DNA of 64,000 nt. Source: an uncultured Pseudomonadota bacterium. Lineage in GTDB: Bacteria; Myxococcota_A; Polyangia; Nannocystales; Nannocystaceae. The position numbers were made by a program, and so were the translations under genes. Each line of letters opens with the position of its first letter. Position 1 is the stretch's first letter. The stretch spans positions 1 through 64,000 of the forward strand of contig CAJXVA010000005.1 of the NCBI GenBank assembly GCA_913061055.1, given 5' to 3'. Under the pieces are notes generated by a model, which worked only from the letters and a program-made list of their open reading frames with translations, was not told the origin of the DNA and did no database searches. Below, one piece after another: positions 26,297 to 36,417 of this stretch.

Positions 26297-26352
26297 CCCC
26301 TCTGATCATAACGACGCAGCGAGAAAAAAGCTTCGCGCGAGTTCGCGCTCGC

Positions 26353-27855
26353 TCAAGTCCGGGACTCGGGCGTGCCGTCCTCGGCGTATCCAATTCGGGA
26401 CAGGCGGAGTTCCCTTCGGAACACCTCAGGCTTGAAGATGGAGGTTCCGGTCAGCATGCGCACACAGTCCTGCAGGCCCTCCGTAACTGCTGGGTGTGGG
26501 TGCAACAGCTCCGCGAGCTCCCGTGCAGAACGGCCGTGCTGGATCATCAGCGACACCGCCTCGAGGCTGGTGGACGCATGCACACCCAGGGAGCGCATGC
26601 CCAGGATCCGCATTTCGTCGTCGTCGGTGACCAACAGCTTCACGAACCCGTCCGTCGCCCGCATGGCGATCGCGCGGTTGACCAGCGTGTAGTTGTAGAC
26701 CGCGACTCGATAGGGGATGCGCTGCTTCTGCGCCTCTTGCTCGTTGAGTCCGATCGCCGCGACCTCGGGGTCGAGGAACATGATCGTGGAGAGGTTGTCG
26801 TAGCACAGCGGCTTCACCCCCGGCCCGCAGATCCGCTCCGCGGCGTGTCGTCCCTCGATCTCCCCAACACTCACCAGTGCGGCGTTGCCCGACACGTCGC
26901 CGACAGCCCAGATGTTGGGGACGCTGCTTTGCGCGTCGGTGACCTCGATCTGCCCGCGCTCGGTCGTTTTCACGCCGATCTCTTCGAGGCCGAGCGAATC
27001 GGTGTTGACCACTCGACCGATGGAGATCATGGCCTTCTCGACTCGAATCGTCTCGCGCCCTCCGGTTGGATGCTCGATCGTGTACTCGACCTGGCCGTCC
27101 ACGCGACGCATGTCGATGAGCTTGGCGCGGTGATGAATCGTGACGCCCTTCGCCTCCAGGTTCGTGGAGCAGAGCCGCGAAATGTCGGCGTCTTCGAAGG
27201 GTAGGATGCGTTCCGCGCGATCGATGAGGTTGACCTTGGTCTGCCCGAAGTTCGCGAAGATCGTCGCGAACTCGCATCCGACGACACCAGCACCGAGGAT
27301 CACGAGGCTGCGAGGGAACTCGTCCAGGCTCGCGACGTGGTCCGAAGTCATGATGGTGTGGCCATCGACATTGATCGAGGGAATGTGTCGTGGCCGAGAA
27401 CCCGTCGCGATGATGAAGTCGGACGCCGAGATGGTGCGAGCTGAACCCGCCGCGCCGCCCTCGATCGAGATGTGGTTGGCGTCGGTGAAGCGAGCGTTGC
27501 CATGCACCAAGTTGATCGACCCCGGACAGCCCGGGCGCGGCTTGGAGAGCTCTCGAAGCTGGCGAGCGATCTGCTTGACCTTCGTCTGCGTGGCCGTGTC
27601 GACAGCCTCGGCCATCGCCGCGTAGTGAAGCTCCAGGTCGTTCGCGACGAAGCCTCGGTCGCGGCGGGTCGCGTTGCGATAGTCCCGCGACAGTTCCCAC
27701 ATCGTCTTCGAGCTGAGGGCGCCGTTGTGCACACCCGCTCCTCCGAGCTCAGCTTTCTCGACCAACGCGACGCGTTTGCCGAAGTCCCAAGCCCGCATCG
27801 CAGCAGCAAAGCCAGCCGGGCCGGCACCGATCACGCACACGTCGTAGTCCGACAT
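26353..27855 (-). CDS. Pyridine nucleotide-disulfide oxidoreductase family flavoprotein (SthA/Lpd-like) lacking the redox cysteine pair
   Basis: YDVCVIGAGPAGFAAAMRAWDFGKRVALVEK, LVILGAGVVGCEFATIFANFG, IWAVGDVSGNAALVSVGEIEGRHAAE. The active-site motif reads GGAGVHNGALSSKT. Confidence 0.88.
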   Translation of the reverse strand: MSDYDVCVIGAGPAGFAAAMRAWDFGKRVALVEKAELGGAGVHNGALSSKTMWELSRDYRNATRRDRGFVANDLELHYAAMAEAVDTATQTKVKQIARQLRELSKPRPGCPGSINLVHGNARFTDANHISIEGGAAGSARTISASDFIIATGSRPRHIPSINVDGHTIMTSDHVASLDEFPRSLVILGAGVVGCEFATIFANFGQTKVNLIDRAERILPFEDADISRLCSTNLEAKGVTIHHRAKLIDMRRVDGQVEYTIEHPTGGRETIRVEKAMISIGRVVNTDSLGLEEIGVKTTERGQIEVTDAQSSVPNIWAVGDVSGNAALVSVGEIEGRHAAERICGPGVKPLCYDNLSTIMFLDPEVAAIGLNEQEAQKQRIPYRVAVYNYTLVNRAIAMRATDGFVKLLVTDDDEMRILGMRSLGVHASTSLEAVSLMIQHGRSARELAELLHPHPAVTEGLQDCVRMLTGTSIFKPEVFRRELRLSRIGYAEDGTPESRT

Positions 27856-27948
27856 CTAGAGGATGGTACGCCGGTGAGCCCAGCGGACAAGGTGCGCTCC
27901 CGTGCAGGGCGGGTCCGGATTTGGTTCGACCCGGCCCGAGATAGGCTG

Positions 27949-28905
27949 CTAGCGACGCGGATCGAGCAGGACCTTCAAAGCGCCGGGGCGGGCCGCATGC
28001 TCAAACGCCTCGAGCCCTCGGGACAGCGGATACACCGACTCGACGAGCGGCCGGGGGTCGATCGTGCCCGCGGCGAGGGCCGCAATCGCCGGCTCGAACG
28101 GACCGCAACGAGAGCCCATGACGCTGATCTCGTCGACAACGAGCCGAGTTGGATCGATGGACAATGGCTCGGACAGCGTACTTTTCACCACGACGGTCCC
28201 ACGCGGCCGAACATGGGCTAGCGCGTCTGCGAACCCTTGGGCGGTGCCAGTCGCGTCCACGGCGACGTCGAAATCAGAGCGCAAGACGTCATCGCTGGTG
28301 CGCAGCGTGGCCCCGGTCGCCCGGACCAAATCGAGCTTGTGCGCGTGTCGGCCGACGAGGGTGAGCGCACACCCGGTCGTGGCGAGGGCCATCACGATGA
28401 GTAGACCCAAACGTCCGTCCCCCCACACCCCGACCCGGGTCCCCTCTGTGATTTCGAGCTGCTCGGCGATGCGGAATGCGGCCGCGAGCGGTTCTACGAA
28501 CACGGCCGCGTCGTCGTCCACGGACTCGGGAACCTCGTGCAGGTTTTGGACCGGAACGATGACCTCCTCGGCCATCGCTCCCGCTCGCCCGCGCACCCCC
28601 ACGACCTCGCGTCGAGAGCAGTGATTGCCCAAGCCGTCGCGACATCGGTCGCAGCGTCCGCAGGCCACGTTGATCTCGGCGACGACGCGTCGACCCAGCC
28701 ACTGCGGCGCCATCTCGGCCTCGACGACCTCGCCCACGAACTCGTGGCCGAGGATTCCCCGAACTTCTGCGTAGCCTCTGAGGATCGCCAGATCGGTCCC
28801 GCAGATCCCCGCCCGCTGCACCCGAATCACCGCTTCATGCGGTTCGGGAATCGGCGCCCGAACATCCGCAACGTGAAGCGTGTCTTCGAGAACGATCGCG
28901 CGCAC
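27949..28905 (-). CDS. Zinc-dependent medium-chain alcohol dehydrogenase-like protein
   Basis: GTG start at 28905. GICGTDLAILRGYAEVRGILGHEFVGEV, CGRCDRCRDGLGNHC structural Zn motif, GVWGDGRLGLLIV. The ORF track extends too far upstream. Confidence 0.88.
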   Translation of the reverse strand: MRAIVLEDTLHVADVRAPIPEPHEAVIRVQRAGICGTDLAILRGYAEVRGILGHEFVGEVVEAEMAPQWLGRRVVAEINVACGRCDRCRDGLGNHCSRREVVGVRGRAGAMAEEVIVPVQNLHEVPESVDDDAAVFVEPLAAAFRIAEQLEITEGTRVGVWGDGRLGLLIVMALATTGCALTLVGRHAHKLDLVRATGATLRTSDDVLRSDFDVAVDATGTAQGFADALAHVRPRGTVVVKSTLSEPLSIDPTRLVVDEISVMGSRCGPFEPAIAALAAGTIDPRPLVESVYPLSRGLEAFEHAARPGALKVLLDPRR

Positions 28906-28960
28906 GCGGGGACCATAGCAGCGACGAGCAGTCGCCGGGGACGTGCGGGACTGCGTAGGA

Positions 28961-30544
28961 TCACCACCGCGCCCACGCGGCGATCTCATCTCGAATGGTG
29001 GCCCGCGGTTCGAAACAGACAGGATCGGCGTGGGCAAGGCCCGCCTCGGCGAGGGCGGCCTCGAGATCCCGACGTTTGTGTTTGCGATCGTTGTCCGCGA
29101 CGAGGAGCAGGGCCGGAGCGCCTCGGTACGTGGCTTCGACGAGCTTGATCGCGCTGTTTCGAGCCAGCTTGTCCATGCCCGGCCCGAGCTTCGCCGATAC
29201 AGCGGGGCCATCGATGGCTCGGGCATTCAGGACGAAGGTCATGCGCTCACAGTCCTCGGTCGGGCGTACGTCGCCCCATTCGAGGAGCGTGTGATGCATG
29301 GCTTCGAGACTCGGCCAGCGGTCGACCGCAACATCGGAGGGCCGGCCAGATCGATAGAGCACACCTTCGCCGGCCTCGTCGTCAAACGAGGTCACCCACA
29401 CGACGTCCCCCGACACAGCGACATGCGCCGGCAGGTGAGACTGGGGCAACACAGATGGTTGCCAGCCCCCGGAAGTGCGGAAGAAGAGTTGCCCCTTCCA
29501 GGGTGCGGACACTTCGTCGTCACGGCCACACACGGCCCACAGCGTCTCGTCCTGCCACGCGATCGATCGGATCGGCGTCTCGCAGGGCGGGGCTTGGTCC
29601 AGCTTCCACCCGTTTGCTCGTTGGGTCGCGAGATACGGACGGGTCCGTCCGTCGGATTCGCGGATACCTCCGAAGACCACGATACCGGGCTCTGCGGCCG
29701 CGACGTCGAGTTCCGCGTGGCCGCCCTCTGCATGGGGCAGTGGCTGTTCGGAGATGGTTCCGTCCCGGTACTCGACGACCATCCAACGTTCGTCTGACAC
29801 AGCGTAGATTTCACCGCTCGCCCGAGCGTCAAAGGCTGTGACCGTTCGCCGGCCGAACTCGGGCGCTTGCGCAGGGCCGCGGACGACGACGATCTCCCTA
29901 CCGGGGATGCGCTCGCCTCGGACGGAGCGCCGCAACGCGAGCATGTTGCCGTCCTTCCAGGTTCGTACGCGTTCGGGGATCCACTTTTGCCCTCGTCTCC
30001 CGAGCGTTCGCTGCTGCCAGCTCGTTCCGTCCCACCGATGGACCCACGGTGCCAGCGCCAGTGCATCGGCCGCTCCGAGCGCGGCGTGAGTCACGAGGAA
30101 CGTCTCCTCGGGCCACCGGCCGCCGAGCGTGAGTACCTCCCAACGCTCGGTGCCGACCATGGCGTACGCGTCCGACCCCGCGAATGTTGCGATGCCTCGG
30201 CTCAACGCCGGGTCGCGGTCGACCTGGCCGGCTGCGGTCAGGCGACCCAGCATCGGGCCACTCGAGACGAAGGTTGCCCCATCGATGGCATGGAGCTGGA
30301 ACCGCAGCTCGCTCCGCGCAACGAGCTGCCAGTCGTGATCTGAGGTCGTCTTGGGCCCAGTGGCCACGGACTCGGTCGACGTCTCGCCTTGGCTTGGTGC
30401 CACCGTGACCGGACCACGGAGATCCACCTTCGCATCCACGCACCCACCGCCACCGATCACCGCCCACAGCCACCCGACCCGGCCGAGCAGACCGCGGTCG
30501 AATGCCCCGCGACGTCGGGCGCTTGGGGCTCGGGTTGAACACAT
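28961..30544 (-). CDS. Hypothetical secreted/lipoprotein, repeat/propeller-like
   Basis: N-terminal WLWAVIGGGGCVDAKVDL lipobox-like segment; long ORF with repeated short beta-rich segments. Confidence 0.6.
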   Translation of the reverse strand: MCSTRAPSARRRGAFDRGLLGRVGWLWAVIGGGGCVDAKVDLRGPVTVAPSQGETSTESVATGPKTTSDHDWQLVARSELRFQLHAIDGATFVSSGPMLGRLTAAGQVDRDPALSRGIATFAGSDAYAMVGTERWEVLTLGGRWPEETFLVTHAALGAADALALAPWVHRWDGTSWQQRTLGRRGQKWIPERVRTWKDGNMLALRRSVRGERIPGREIVVVRGPAQAPEFGRRTVTAFDARASGEIYAVSDERWMVVEYRDGTISEQPLPHAEGGHAELDVAAAEPGIVVFGGIRESDGRTRPYLATQRANGWKLDQAPPCETPIRSIAWQDETLWAVCGRDDEVSAPWKGQLFFRTSGGWQPSVLPQSHLPAHVAVSGDVVWVTSFDDEAGEGVLYRSGRPSDVAVDRWPSLEAMHHTLLEWGDVRPTEDCERMTFVLNARAIDGPAVSAKLGPGMDKLARNSAIKLVEATYRGAPALLLVADNDRKHKRRDLEAALAEAGLAHADPVCFEPRATIRDEIAAWARW

Positions 30545-30669
30545 GGAGGGCGCTCCCGCGAGTATCACCGTCCGGTTCGACGTTTATCAAGCAAGCTTGA
30601 TTCCCGAGCGCTTGGGAGACTCAGCAACCCGGAACCGCGTCGGGCCGGGCCGGACTCCACGACCGGCCG

Positions 30670-31221
30670 TTAGAACAGGAGGCCGAGCAAGTATCCGACC
30701 GCAAAGACCGGAGCTGCAACGCTGGCTCCCACCAAGGCCACGGCCGCGGTCACGATGGCGTAGTCGCCAGGGCGAGCCTTCGGCTCGAGCTCACCTTGGT
30801 GACGCTCGAGGAGCTCGAGGTTGCGAACGTTGCTCCGCCACACGAGGTCGAATGCATCGCCCAGGACGGGGACCAAACCGCCGACGACATCCACGGCGAT
30901 GTTGAGGAACATGCGTAGGACCACGACTCTCGGCACACCGCGGCGCATCGCCGTGACGAGCAGCGACAACGCCATGGCGCCGGTTACCGCGTCACCGACA
31001 CCCGGAAGCACGAAGCCGAGGAGCGCATCGAGACCGATGCCGAACTTGGTGCCCGGGACACGAACGATGTCCTCGAGCCAGCGAACCATCGTCCCGACCT
31101 TCTCCACCTCATCGGTGCGGGCGAGGTGGGTGTCCGCCATGCGCTCCGCGTCTGCGACCGCCGAGGATTCGATGGATACGGCAGGGACGTCAGCGGTGAA
31201 GGTTGCAGCGTGGGCAGACAT
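30670..31221 (-). CDS. DUF4112 domain membrane protein
   Basis: RWLEDIVRVPGTKFGIGLDALLGFVLPGVGDAVTGAMALSLLVTAMRRGVPRVVVLRMFLNIAVDVVGGLVPVLGDAFDLVWRSNVRNLELLE. Confidence 0.85.
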   Translation of the reverse strand: MSAHAATFTADVPAVSIESSAVADAERMADTHLARTDEVEKVGTMVRWLEDIVRVPGTKFGIGLDALLGFVLPGVGDAVTGAMALSLLVTAMRRGVPRVVVLRMFLNIAVDVVGGLVPVLGDAFDLVWRSNVRNLELLERHQGELEPKARPGDYAIVTAAVALVGASVAAPVFAVGYLLGLLF

Positions 31222-31296
31222 GGACCCAACTTAATCCCCGCACCCAACCTGGCAACCCGCGGTTTCCGGGGTGTTTTTCCCCGCCTACTTTGTTTC

Positions 31297-31332
31297 AAAA
31301 AAAACGACGGAGCCTCACAAGAGGCCCCGTCG
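31297..31332 (-). terminator. Rho-independent terminator for the secreted protein gene at 31371-31820
   Basis: Minus strand: CGACGGGGCCTC-TTGT-GAGGCTCCGTCG hairpin (12-bp stem, 1 mismatch) followed by TTTTTTTT. Confidence 0.85.
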
Positions 31333-31370
31333 CGGTCGCATGGGTCGAACGAAACGATGGAGGAGTGGAA

Positions 31371-31820
31371 CTACAGCCCCGCGAGCGGGTCGTCGCCTTC
31401 GGGCATTTCGATGCGGGCTCGCTTGGCCTTGACCGGTGCGAGCGAGAGCGTGATCTTGCTTCCGCCGGCATCGAGGGTGGCGGACTCCCCGGAGAACTCG
31501 AGCATCTTCGACTTGACGACCCGCTTGCCGTCACGCTTGTACGCAACCCTGACTGCGTAGCCCTTGTCGTTCTTGGAGACGATGGTGACGGAGAGGTCGT
31601 GGGCGTGCGCTTCATCCGAGGCGCGGAGCTTTGCGGTCTCGCCGACGCTCGAAGTCCCGGCGGCGGCGAGCTTGGCTCCGTCGTGCTCGACGGTGGCCTT
31701 GATGGACATCTTCGCTGCCGCGGCGGGAGCGGTGGGCGTGGCGGCGGACGCGTCTGCTGCAAGCAGCATGGAGGGGACGGAAGCCAAGAGGGCCAGGGCG
31801 AAGATGCGTGCGGTAGCCAT
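31371..31820 (-). CDS. Small secreted protein
   Basis: MATARIFALALLASVPSMLLAADASA signal peptide; followed by a terminator. The 620-aa ORF in the track is an over-extension antisense to the next gene. Confidence 0.7.
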   Translation of the reverse strand: MATARIFALALLASVPSMLLAADASAATPTAPAAAAKMSIKATVEHDGAKLAAAGTSSVGETAKLRASDEAHAHDLSVTIVSKNDKGYAVRVAYKRDGKRVVKSKMLEFSGESATLDAGGSKITLSLAPVKAKRARIEMPEGDDPLAGL

Positions 31821-32006
31821 GGTGCTGATTTCGACGCACGAGTTGCGCGGACGATTCAGGACTTGGGCAGTGGCAATGCGCCCCGAAGCGCCAGCGCCGA
31901 GTGCGCAGCGGTGATTTTCGATAGCTATGACCACGTTCGGGACATCCGAGTTTTTTGACCTACCGCCGAATCCCGGTCGATCCGCCCGGTTCACGACATT
32001 TGGATC

Positions 32007-33077
32007 ATGTTCGGCCGGTTTTCGCCCGAATCGGTACGTAATAGGCCTCTGACGGTACTTGGGAGCCTTTGGGGTGTGCGGCTGTACTGTGAGCCCTGCG
32101 TGCGCCAGTTTGTGCCGACGGTTCTGTTTGCGGTCTTGTGCGGCGGTTGCCCCTCCGAGGCGCCAGGCCCCGGATCGCCGAGCGCCCTCGGCGACGACGA
32201 CGGTCCCGCAGTCGACGACGACGCATGGCCGCCTCCCACGACCGGCGTCTTCACCACCGGCGGTCTGGACACCGAAGGCGAAGGCGACGAAGACCCGACT
32301 CCGCCGGCGATGCCGCCCGACCTTGGCGCGTGCTCCAACGACGGCGACTGCACGTTCGAGGGGGAACAGGACACCTGCTTCATCACCCAGGGAGCCTGCG
32401 AGTTCGGGCAATGCTTCTTCGATGCCAAGTCGCCGGGGAGCCCGTGCGACGACGGCGACCCGTGCACCGAAGACGAAGCCTGCAACGGGATGGGTGGATG
32501 CTTGGGCGCGCCGGTCGTGTGCACCGTTGAGCACGGCGAGGCCACGTGCACCGATGGCGCGTGCGAAGGCCCGCTCGAGTGCGAGGCGGGCTGGGGCGAC
32601 TGCGACGATGATGCATCCAACGGGTGCGAGGCGAACCTCGAATCCGACGATCACTGCGGCGCCTGCAACGAGCCGTGCGCCGCGGGGCCTCATGTTGAAG
32701 CGACGAGTTGCGACGCCGGGACGTGCACCATCGCGTGCGAGGACCCGTGGGAGGACTGCAACGGAGACCTCGAAGACGGATGCGAGATCCCCACGGGGGT
32801 TCCCAACCAGTGCGACTCGGGGGGACTCAACGCGGACAACGGTTGTTGGTCCGCCCACTGCGGCCGCTCGTCCAACCCCGACGCCGTCAACTTCGATGGG
32901 TGGTTCTGCTTCGAGTGCACCACCTGCCAGCTCGCCGGCGACAACCAATGCCAGTGGTGCAGTCACTCGACCGGACGCTGGTTTCCAACCAACAGCTGCG
33001 ACTGCGCCGACACCCCGGACGACTGCCTCTGCGTCGTCGACGAGGTCAACTACCTCAACCAGGTGTGTGAGCCCTAG
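32007..33077 (+). CDS. Cys-rich secreted/lipoprotein, myxobacterial type
   Basis: VPTVLFAVLCGGCPSEAPGPG lipobox, acidic/Thr linker, many Cys motifs (CDDGDPCTEDEACNGMGGC, CDDDASNGCEANLESDDHCGAC). True start probably downstream of 32007. Confidence 0.75.
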   Translation: MFGRFSPESVRNRPLTVLGSLWGVRLYCEPCVRQFVPTVLFAVLCGGCPSEAPGPGSPSALGDDDGPAVDDDAWPPPTTGVFTTGGLDTEGEGDEDPTPPAMPPDLGACSNDGDCTFEGEQDTCFITQGACEFGQCFFDAKSPGSPCDDGDPCTEDEACNGMGGCLGAPVVCTVEHGEATCTDGACEGPLECEAGWGDCDDDASNGCEANLESDDHCGACNEPCAAGPHVEATSCDAGTCTIACEDPWEDCNGDLEDGCEIPTGVPNQCDSGGLNADNGCWSAHCGRSSNPDAVNFDGWFCFECTTCQLAGDNQCQWCSHSTGRWFPTNSCDCADTPDDCLCVVDEVNYLNQVCEP

Positions 33078-33082
33078 GGGCC

Positions 33083-35761
33083 CTAGGAGCCCTCGGTGGC
33101 TCTTCGGCGCAGGAACAGTCCAAGCGCACCAAGCCCGAGCAGGCCGGCTGCGCCCCAAGCCCACGGAGCCCACGACGCTCGCGCCTCCAGCGGGACATGG
33201 TCTCCATCCCCGAGCACCACGATCCCCGCCCAAGCGGCCGGCTCGAACCCGTCGGCCTCCATGCCACGACGAACCTCTGCGACCGCTTCGGCGACACTGA
33301 CCCCCTCGCCAAGCCGCTCGTAGAAGCGGGTGAAGAACCGCGTGGCGTGGGCGTCGTCGAGTGGCCAGAGCGAAGCGACCACGGTCCGGGCACCACCGCG
33401 GAACAGCGCGTGCGCCAATCCCATCGGACCCTCATCGGCGAGAATGGGGCCGGCCGCCCCGCGGCACGCAGCCAACACCACCACCGTGCCTTCGAACGAC
33501 TTTGCCGCGAGCTCGCGGGGCTGCAGAAGCCCGTCGTACAACGGACCCCCGGGGGCAAGCACGACGGCCGCGCGCGCGGGGTGCTGCTCGTCGAGGACCG
33601 CGTGCGCCCCGAAGTGAATGACGGAAACGCCGCGCGTATCGACGCCGGCGAAGAACGCCTCGGATGCGGCGGCCCCCTCACGAAGTACGGTGTCCGCGAC
33701 TTTGGCCAATGCCTCCCCCTCACGCACCGCGTAGCTCAACGGGTCCAGCGCGGGGTCCCCCGTCGCGGGGTCGATGAAGGCCAGCGCACGGTGTCCGGGG
33801 GCTCGCCGCTCCCCCCGAAGCCGGAGCCAGACCGCGAGCGATGGGGCCCGGGTCAGCGCGAACCTGTCCCCAAGCATCGGTCCTCCCGCGGGTGCAAGGG
33901 CCGAGAACGGGAGACGATGAAGGTTGCCGTCGGGAACGATCGTCAACCGATTGACCTCCGGCGGGAGCGACTCCAGCACCGACTCCAGGAGGTCCCGATG
34001 CAGCGCGCTACCCAGGGAGTCCCACGCATCTCGGTCCTCGACCGCGCCCACGTACAGCTCCACGATCGGCGTCAGCGTGGCGCGAGCGGGGATCGCGTGA
34101 GCGGTGACCGTGTCGGCCGTGATCACGGCGACCCAGGATCGCGCAGGAACCTGTTCCCACCGCGTCGAGAACGGCTCACGCGCGAGCTGAAACGATACGA
34201 TGGCATCCGTCGGGCCGAGCTGCGCCTGCAGTGCACCCAAAGACACCGGAACCGTGGGTTCCAACGCCGCGGAACGCCCCGCGACGAGCTGATCGAACAG
34301 TGCCGCTTCATCACGCTCGAGCACATCGAGTTCGCCGAGGGTGTCCGTTCGGTTCACGTCGGTGAGTTCCGGAGCACGAAGACGGGTGTTGGCTTCGGAG
34401 ATCGCGCGGCCGAGGTCGACGAAGCTTGGATCGTCGAGCATGAGAGCGTCGATCTCCGCCTGCTCGAGCGCGTCGGCGATCGTGCGCGCCCGCAGTCGTT
34501 CGACCACCTGCAAGGCAGCTTCGATATTCTCCCGAGGCGGCGAGGGGTCCGGACCGAGGGCCCAGCTCGCGATTTCGTCGTAGTAGGGCGTGAGCGACGA
34601 CAGCAGGCGTGCACGAACGAGCGGCTCCCCTTGTCGCGCGCTGATTCGATCGATCTCCTGGAACAGTCCGTGGGCAGCTTCGGCGCCGCCGAGCCGATCA
34701 CCTCCGGCGAAGCGTACCCGAGCCAGAAGCAGCTGCGAGAACAGCCCCGGCCGCCCGTGCTCCCGAGCCGAGCGCCTCGCTTCGACCAGGTGCGTCTCCT
34801 CCCCGCGGGCCAGCGCGAGACCATGGAGCCCGGACCGCAGGGATGCCGAGGCCCCGACCTCATCGGCACGCTTGGCACAAGTCTCGTAGCGCCCGAGGGC
34901 TTCCGTGGCCGAGGTCGCGAGGTCTCCAAGGACGCAGAGGTATTGGGCGTGGGCGTAGGGGTTGTCCTCGATGGTCTCGAGATCGAGCCCCAGTAACTCG
35001 TCGGCCAACGCACCCAGGCTTTTTCGGCGCAGCCTCGGGTACTCGACCTCCATCGCGATCCGCCGAACCCGAATGGAGGCGGCAACGTAGCTATCCCCTT
35101 CCCCCTCCGAGAGCGCCGCGAGTTCCACCATCTTTGCGTGGGCGCGGTCGGGTCGGTCTCGGACTTCTTCGAGGTCGGCCTCGAGCAGCAGGACGAACTT
35201 GCGCTGCTCGTACGGACCGTCGGGAAACGATGCTTCGCGGGCGTCGGCGAGAAGCTGCGCGGTGCGGCCAAGCGGGCCGCCGTGACGAAGCATGAGCCGA
35301 GCCTGGTGGACCCTGACTCGGGCGATGAGGTTGGCGTCGCCGGTCTTCTCCGCCAGCGCGGCCGCCGTCCTCAGCTCGGCCTCGATCGCCTCCCGCCCGT
35401 CGGCATCAAACGAGAACGCGTACGCGATGCGGGACAGCGCCGCCGACTCATAGTCCCCTTGCTCGGCGAACTCGGCAGACACCTCGGCGTACAGCCGTGG
35501 CGCGCCCTCGAGACCGGAGTCGAGCAGGAGGTCCGCCAGAATGTAGCGCGCCCACGTGCGCTTGGGTTCCGCCTCGACCAGCTCCCGCACCCGCTCGATC
35601 GCGCCGGGGTAGTCGCCGGTCTTCCGCGCATAGACGTAGATGCACGTGTAGCCGCGCCAGTGTGACGGGTCCTGCTTGCGCTTGGTTTCGCAGAGTTCCA
35701 GCGCAGGCGCTTCGGTGGGCTGCGCTGCCGCGAGGGTGACCCCCAGCAGCCACGCCAGCAT
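33083..35761 (-). CDS. TPR-CHAT protein with N-terminal signal-like and C-terminal TM segments
   Basis: VSVIHFGAHAVLDEQHPARAAVVL (His) and GTVVVLAACRGAAGPILADEGPMGLAHALFRGGARTVVASLWPLDDAHATRFFTRFYERL (Cys) form a CHAT dyad. MLAWLLGVTLAAAQP at the N-terminus; WGAAGLLGLGALGLFLRRR at the C-terminus. Confidence 0.9.
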   Translation of the reverse strand: MLAWLLGVTLAAAQPTEAPALELCETKRKQDPSHWRGYTCIYVYARKTGDYPGAIERVRELVEAEPKRTWARYILADLLLDSGLEGAPRLYAEVSAEFAEQGDYESAALSRIAYAFSFDADGREAIEAELRTAAALAEKTGDANLIARVRVHQARLMLRHGGPLGRTAQLLADAREASFPDGPYEQRKFVLLLEADLEEVRDRPDRAHAKMVELAALSEGEGDSYVAASIRVRRIAMEVEYPRLRRKSLGALADELLGLDLETIEDNPYAHAQYLCVLGDLATSATEALGRYETCAKRADEVGASASLRSGLHGLALARGEETHLVEARRSAREHGRPGLFSQLLLARVRFAGGDRLGGAEAAHGLFQEIDRISARQGEPLVRARLLSSLTPYYDEIASWALGPDPSPPRENIEAALQVVERLRARTIADALEQAEIDALMLDDPSFVDLGRAISEANTRLRAPELTDVNRTDTLGELDVLERDEAALFDQLVAGRSAALEPTVPVSLGALQAQLGPTDAIVSFQLAREPFSTRWEQVPARSWVAVITADTVTAHAIPARATLTPIVELYVGAVEDRDAWDSLGSALHRDLLESVLESLPPEVNRLTIVPDGNLHRLPFSALAPAGGPMLGDRFALTRAPSLAVWLRLRGERRAPGHRALAFIDPATGDPALDPLSYAVREGEALAKVADTVLREGAAASEAFFAGVDTRGVSVIHFGAHAVLDEQHPARAAVVLAPGGPLYDGLLQPRELAAKSFEGTVVVLAACRGAAGPILADEGPMGLAHALFRGGARTVVASLWPLDDAHATRFFTRFYERLGEGVSVAEAVAEVRRGMEADGFEPAAWAGIVVLGDGDHVPLEARASWAPWAWGAAGLLGLGALGLFLRRRATEGS

Positions 35762-36417
35762 TACGGCACCACCGAGGTGGTGAACGTGCTCGACTGACCG
35801 CGCCGTTCACCGCACACGAAGTCGACCTGCCACAGGACCTTGCCACCGGCCGGAAGGCTCTCGGCATCGAGCGTCAACGAAGGCTCAACCAGGTCGAACG
35901 CCTCGGTGAGGAGCACGCCCTGCGCCGTGGATGCGCGGAGGTCATACGTGCATCCGTCACCGGCAGGCTCCCAGCGCAGCTCGAACGCGCCGCGAGACAA
36001 CGAGGCTCCGTCGAGCGCGGACTGCATCGCGGCTTCGGTCGGAGCGCGAATGGTCCCGGCTTCGGGGAGCGGAGTCGGGGCCGGGCGAAGCATCCACACA
36101 AGGGCTGCGGCGGCTGCGGCGAGCGTGCCGACAACGAACACCAGCCGTCTCACGCGTCCAGGCGCGGGCGCGGGCTTGGGCGCGGGTGCCTGCAAGCCAA
36201 GCTCCTGTTCAAGCGCCAAGAACAGACGCAGCTCCTCGTGCCCCTGGCTCGAGGCGAGCGCTTTCACGACCGCCTCGCGAGACGGAACGGATTCGAGCTC
36301 GCCCTGCAGCGCAGAGAACAACACATCGGGCTCGGGGCCCGTCTGTGGGGGGCGCTCACCATCTTCGAAGGCAGCGATTGCGTCGCGCCAACGCTCCCGT
36401 TCCTGCGGATCGATCAC
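35761..36417 (-). CDS. Single-pass membrane protein, putative anti-sigma
   Basis: GTG start at 36417 overlapping the sigma stop. TM VRRLVFVVGTLAAAAAALVWML followed by a beta-type extracytoplasmic domain. Stop/start overlap with the CHAT gene. Confidence 0.65.
   Translation of the reverse strand: MIDPQERERWRDAIAAFEDGERPPQTGPEPDVLFSALQGELESVPSREAVVKALASSQGHEELRLFLALEQELGLQAPAPKPAPAPGRVRRLVFVVGTLAAAAAALVWMLRPAPTPLPEAGTIRAPTEAAMQSALDGASLSRGAFELRWEPAGDGCTYDLRASTAQGVLLTEAFDLVEPSLTLDAESLPAGGKVLWQVDFVCGERRGQSSTFTTSVVP

Noticed and set aside
31821-33233. N-terminal extension of the 620-aa minus ORF
   Set aside because: Antisense to the Cys-rich plus-strand gene; a clean signal peptide begins at 31820.
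33197-34996. 599-aa plus-strand ORF
   Set aside because: Antisense to the TPR-CHAT gene; shadow ORF without motifs.
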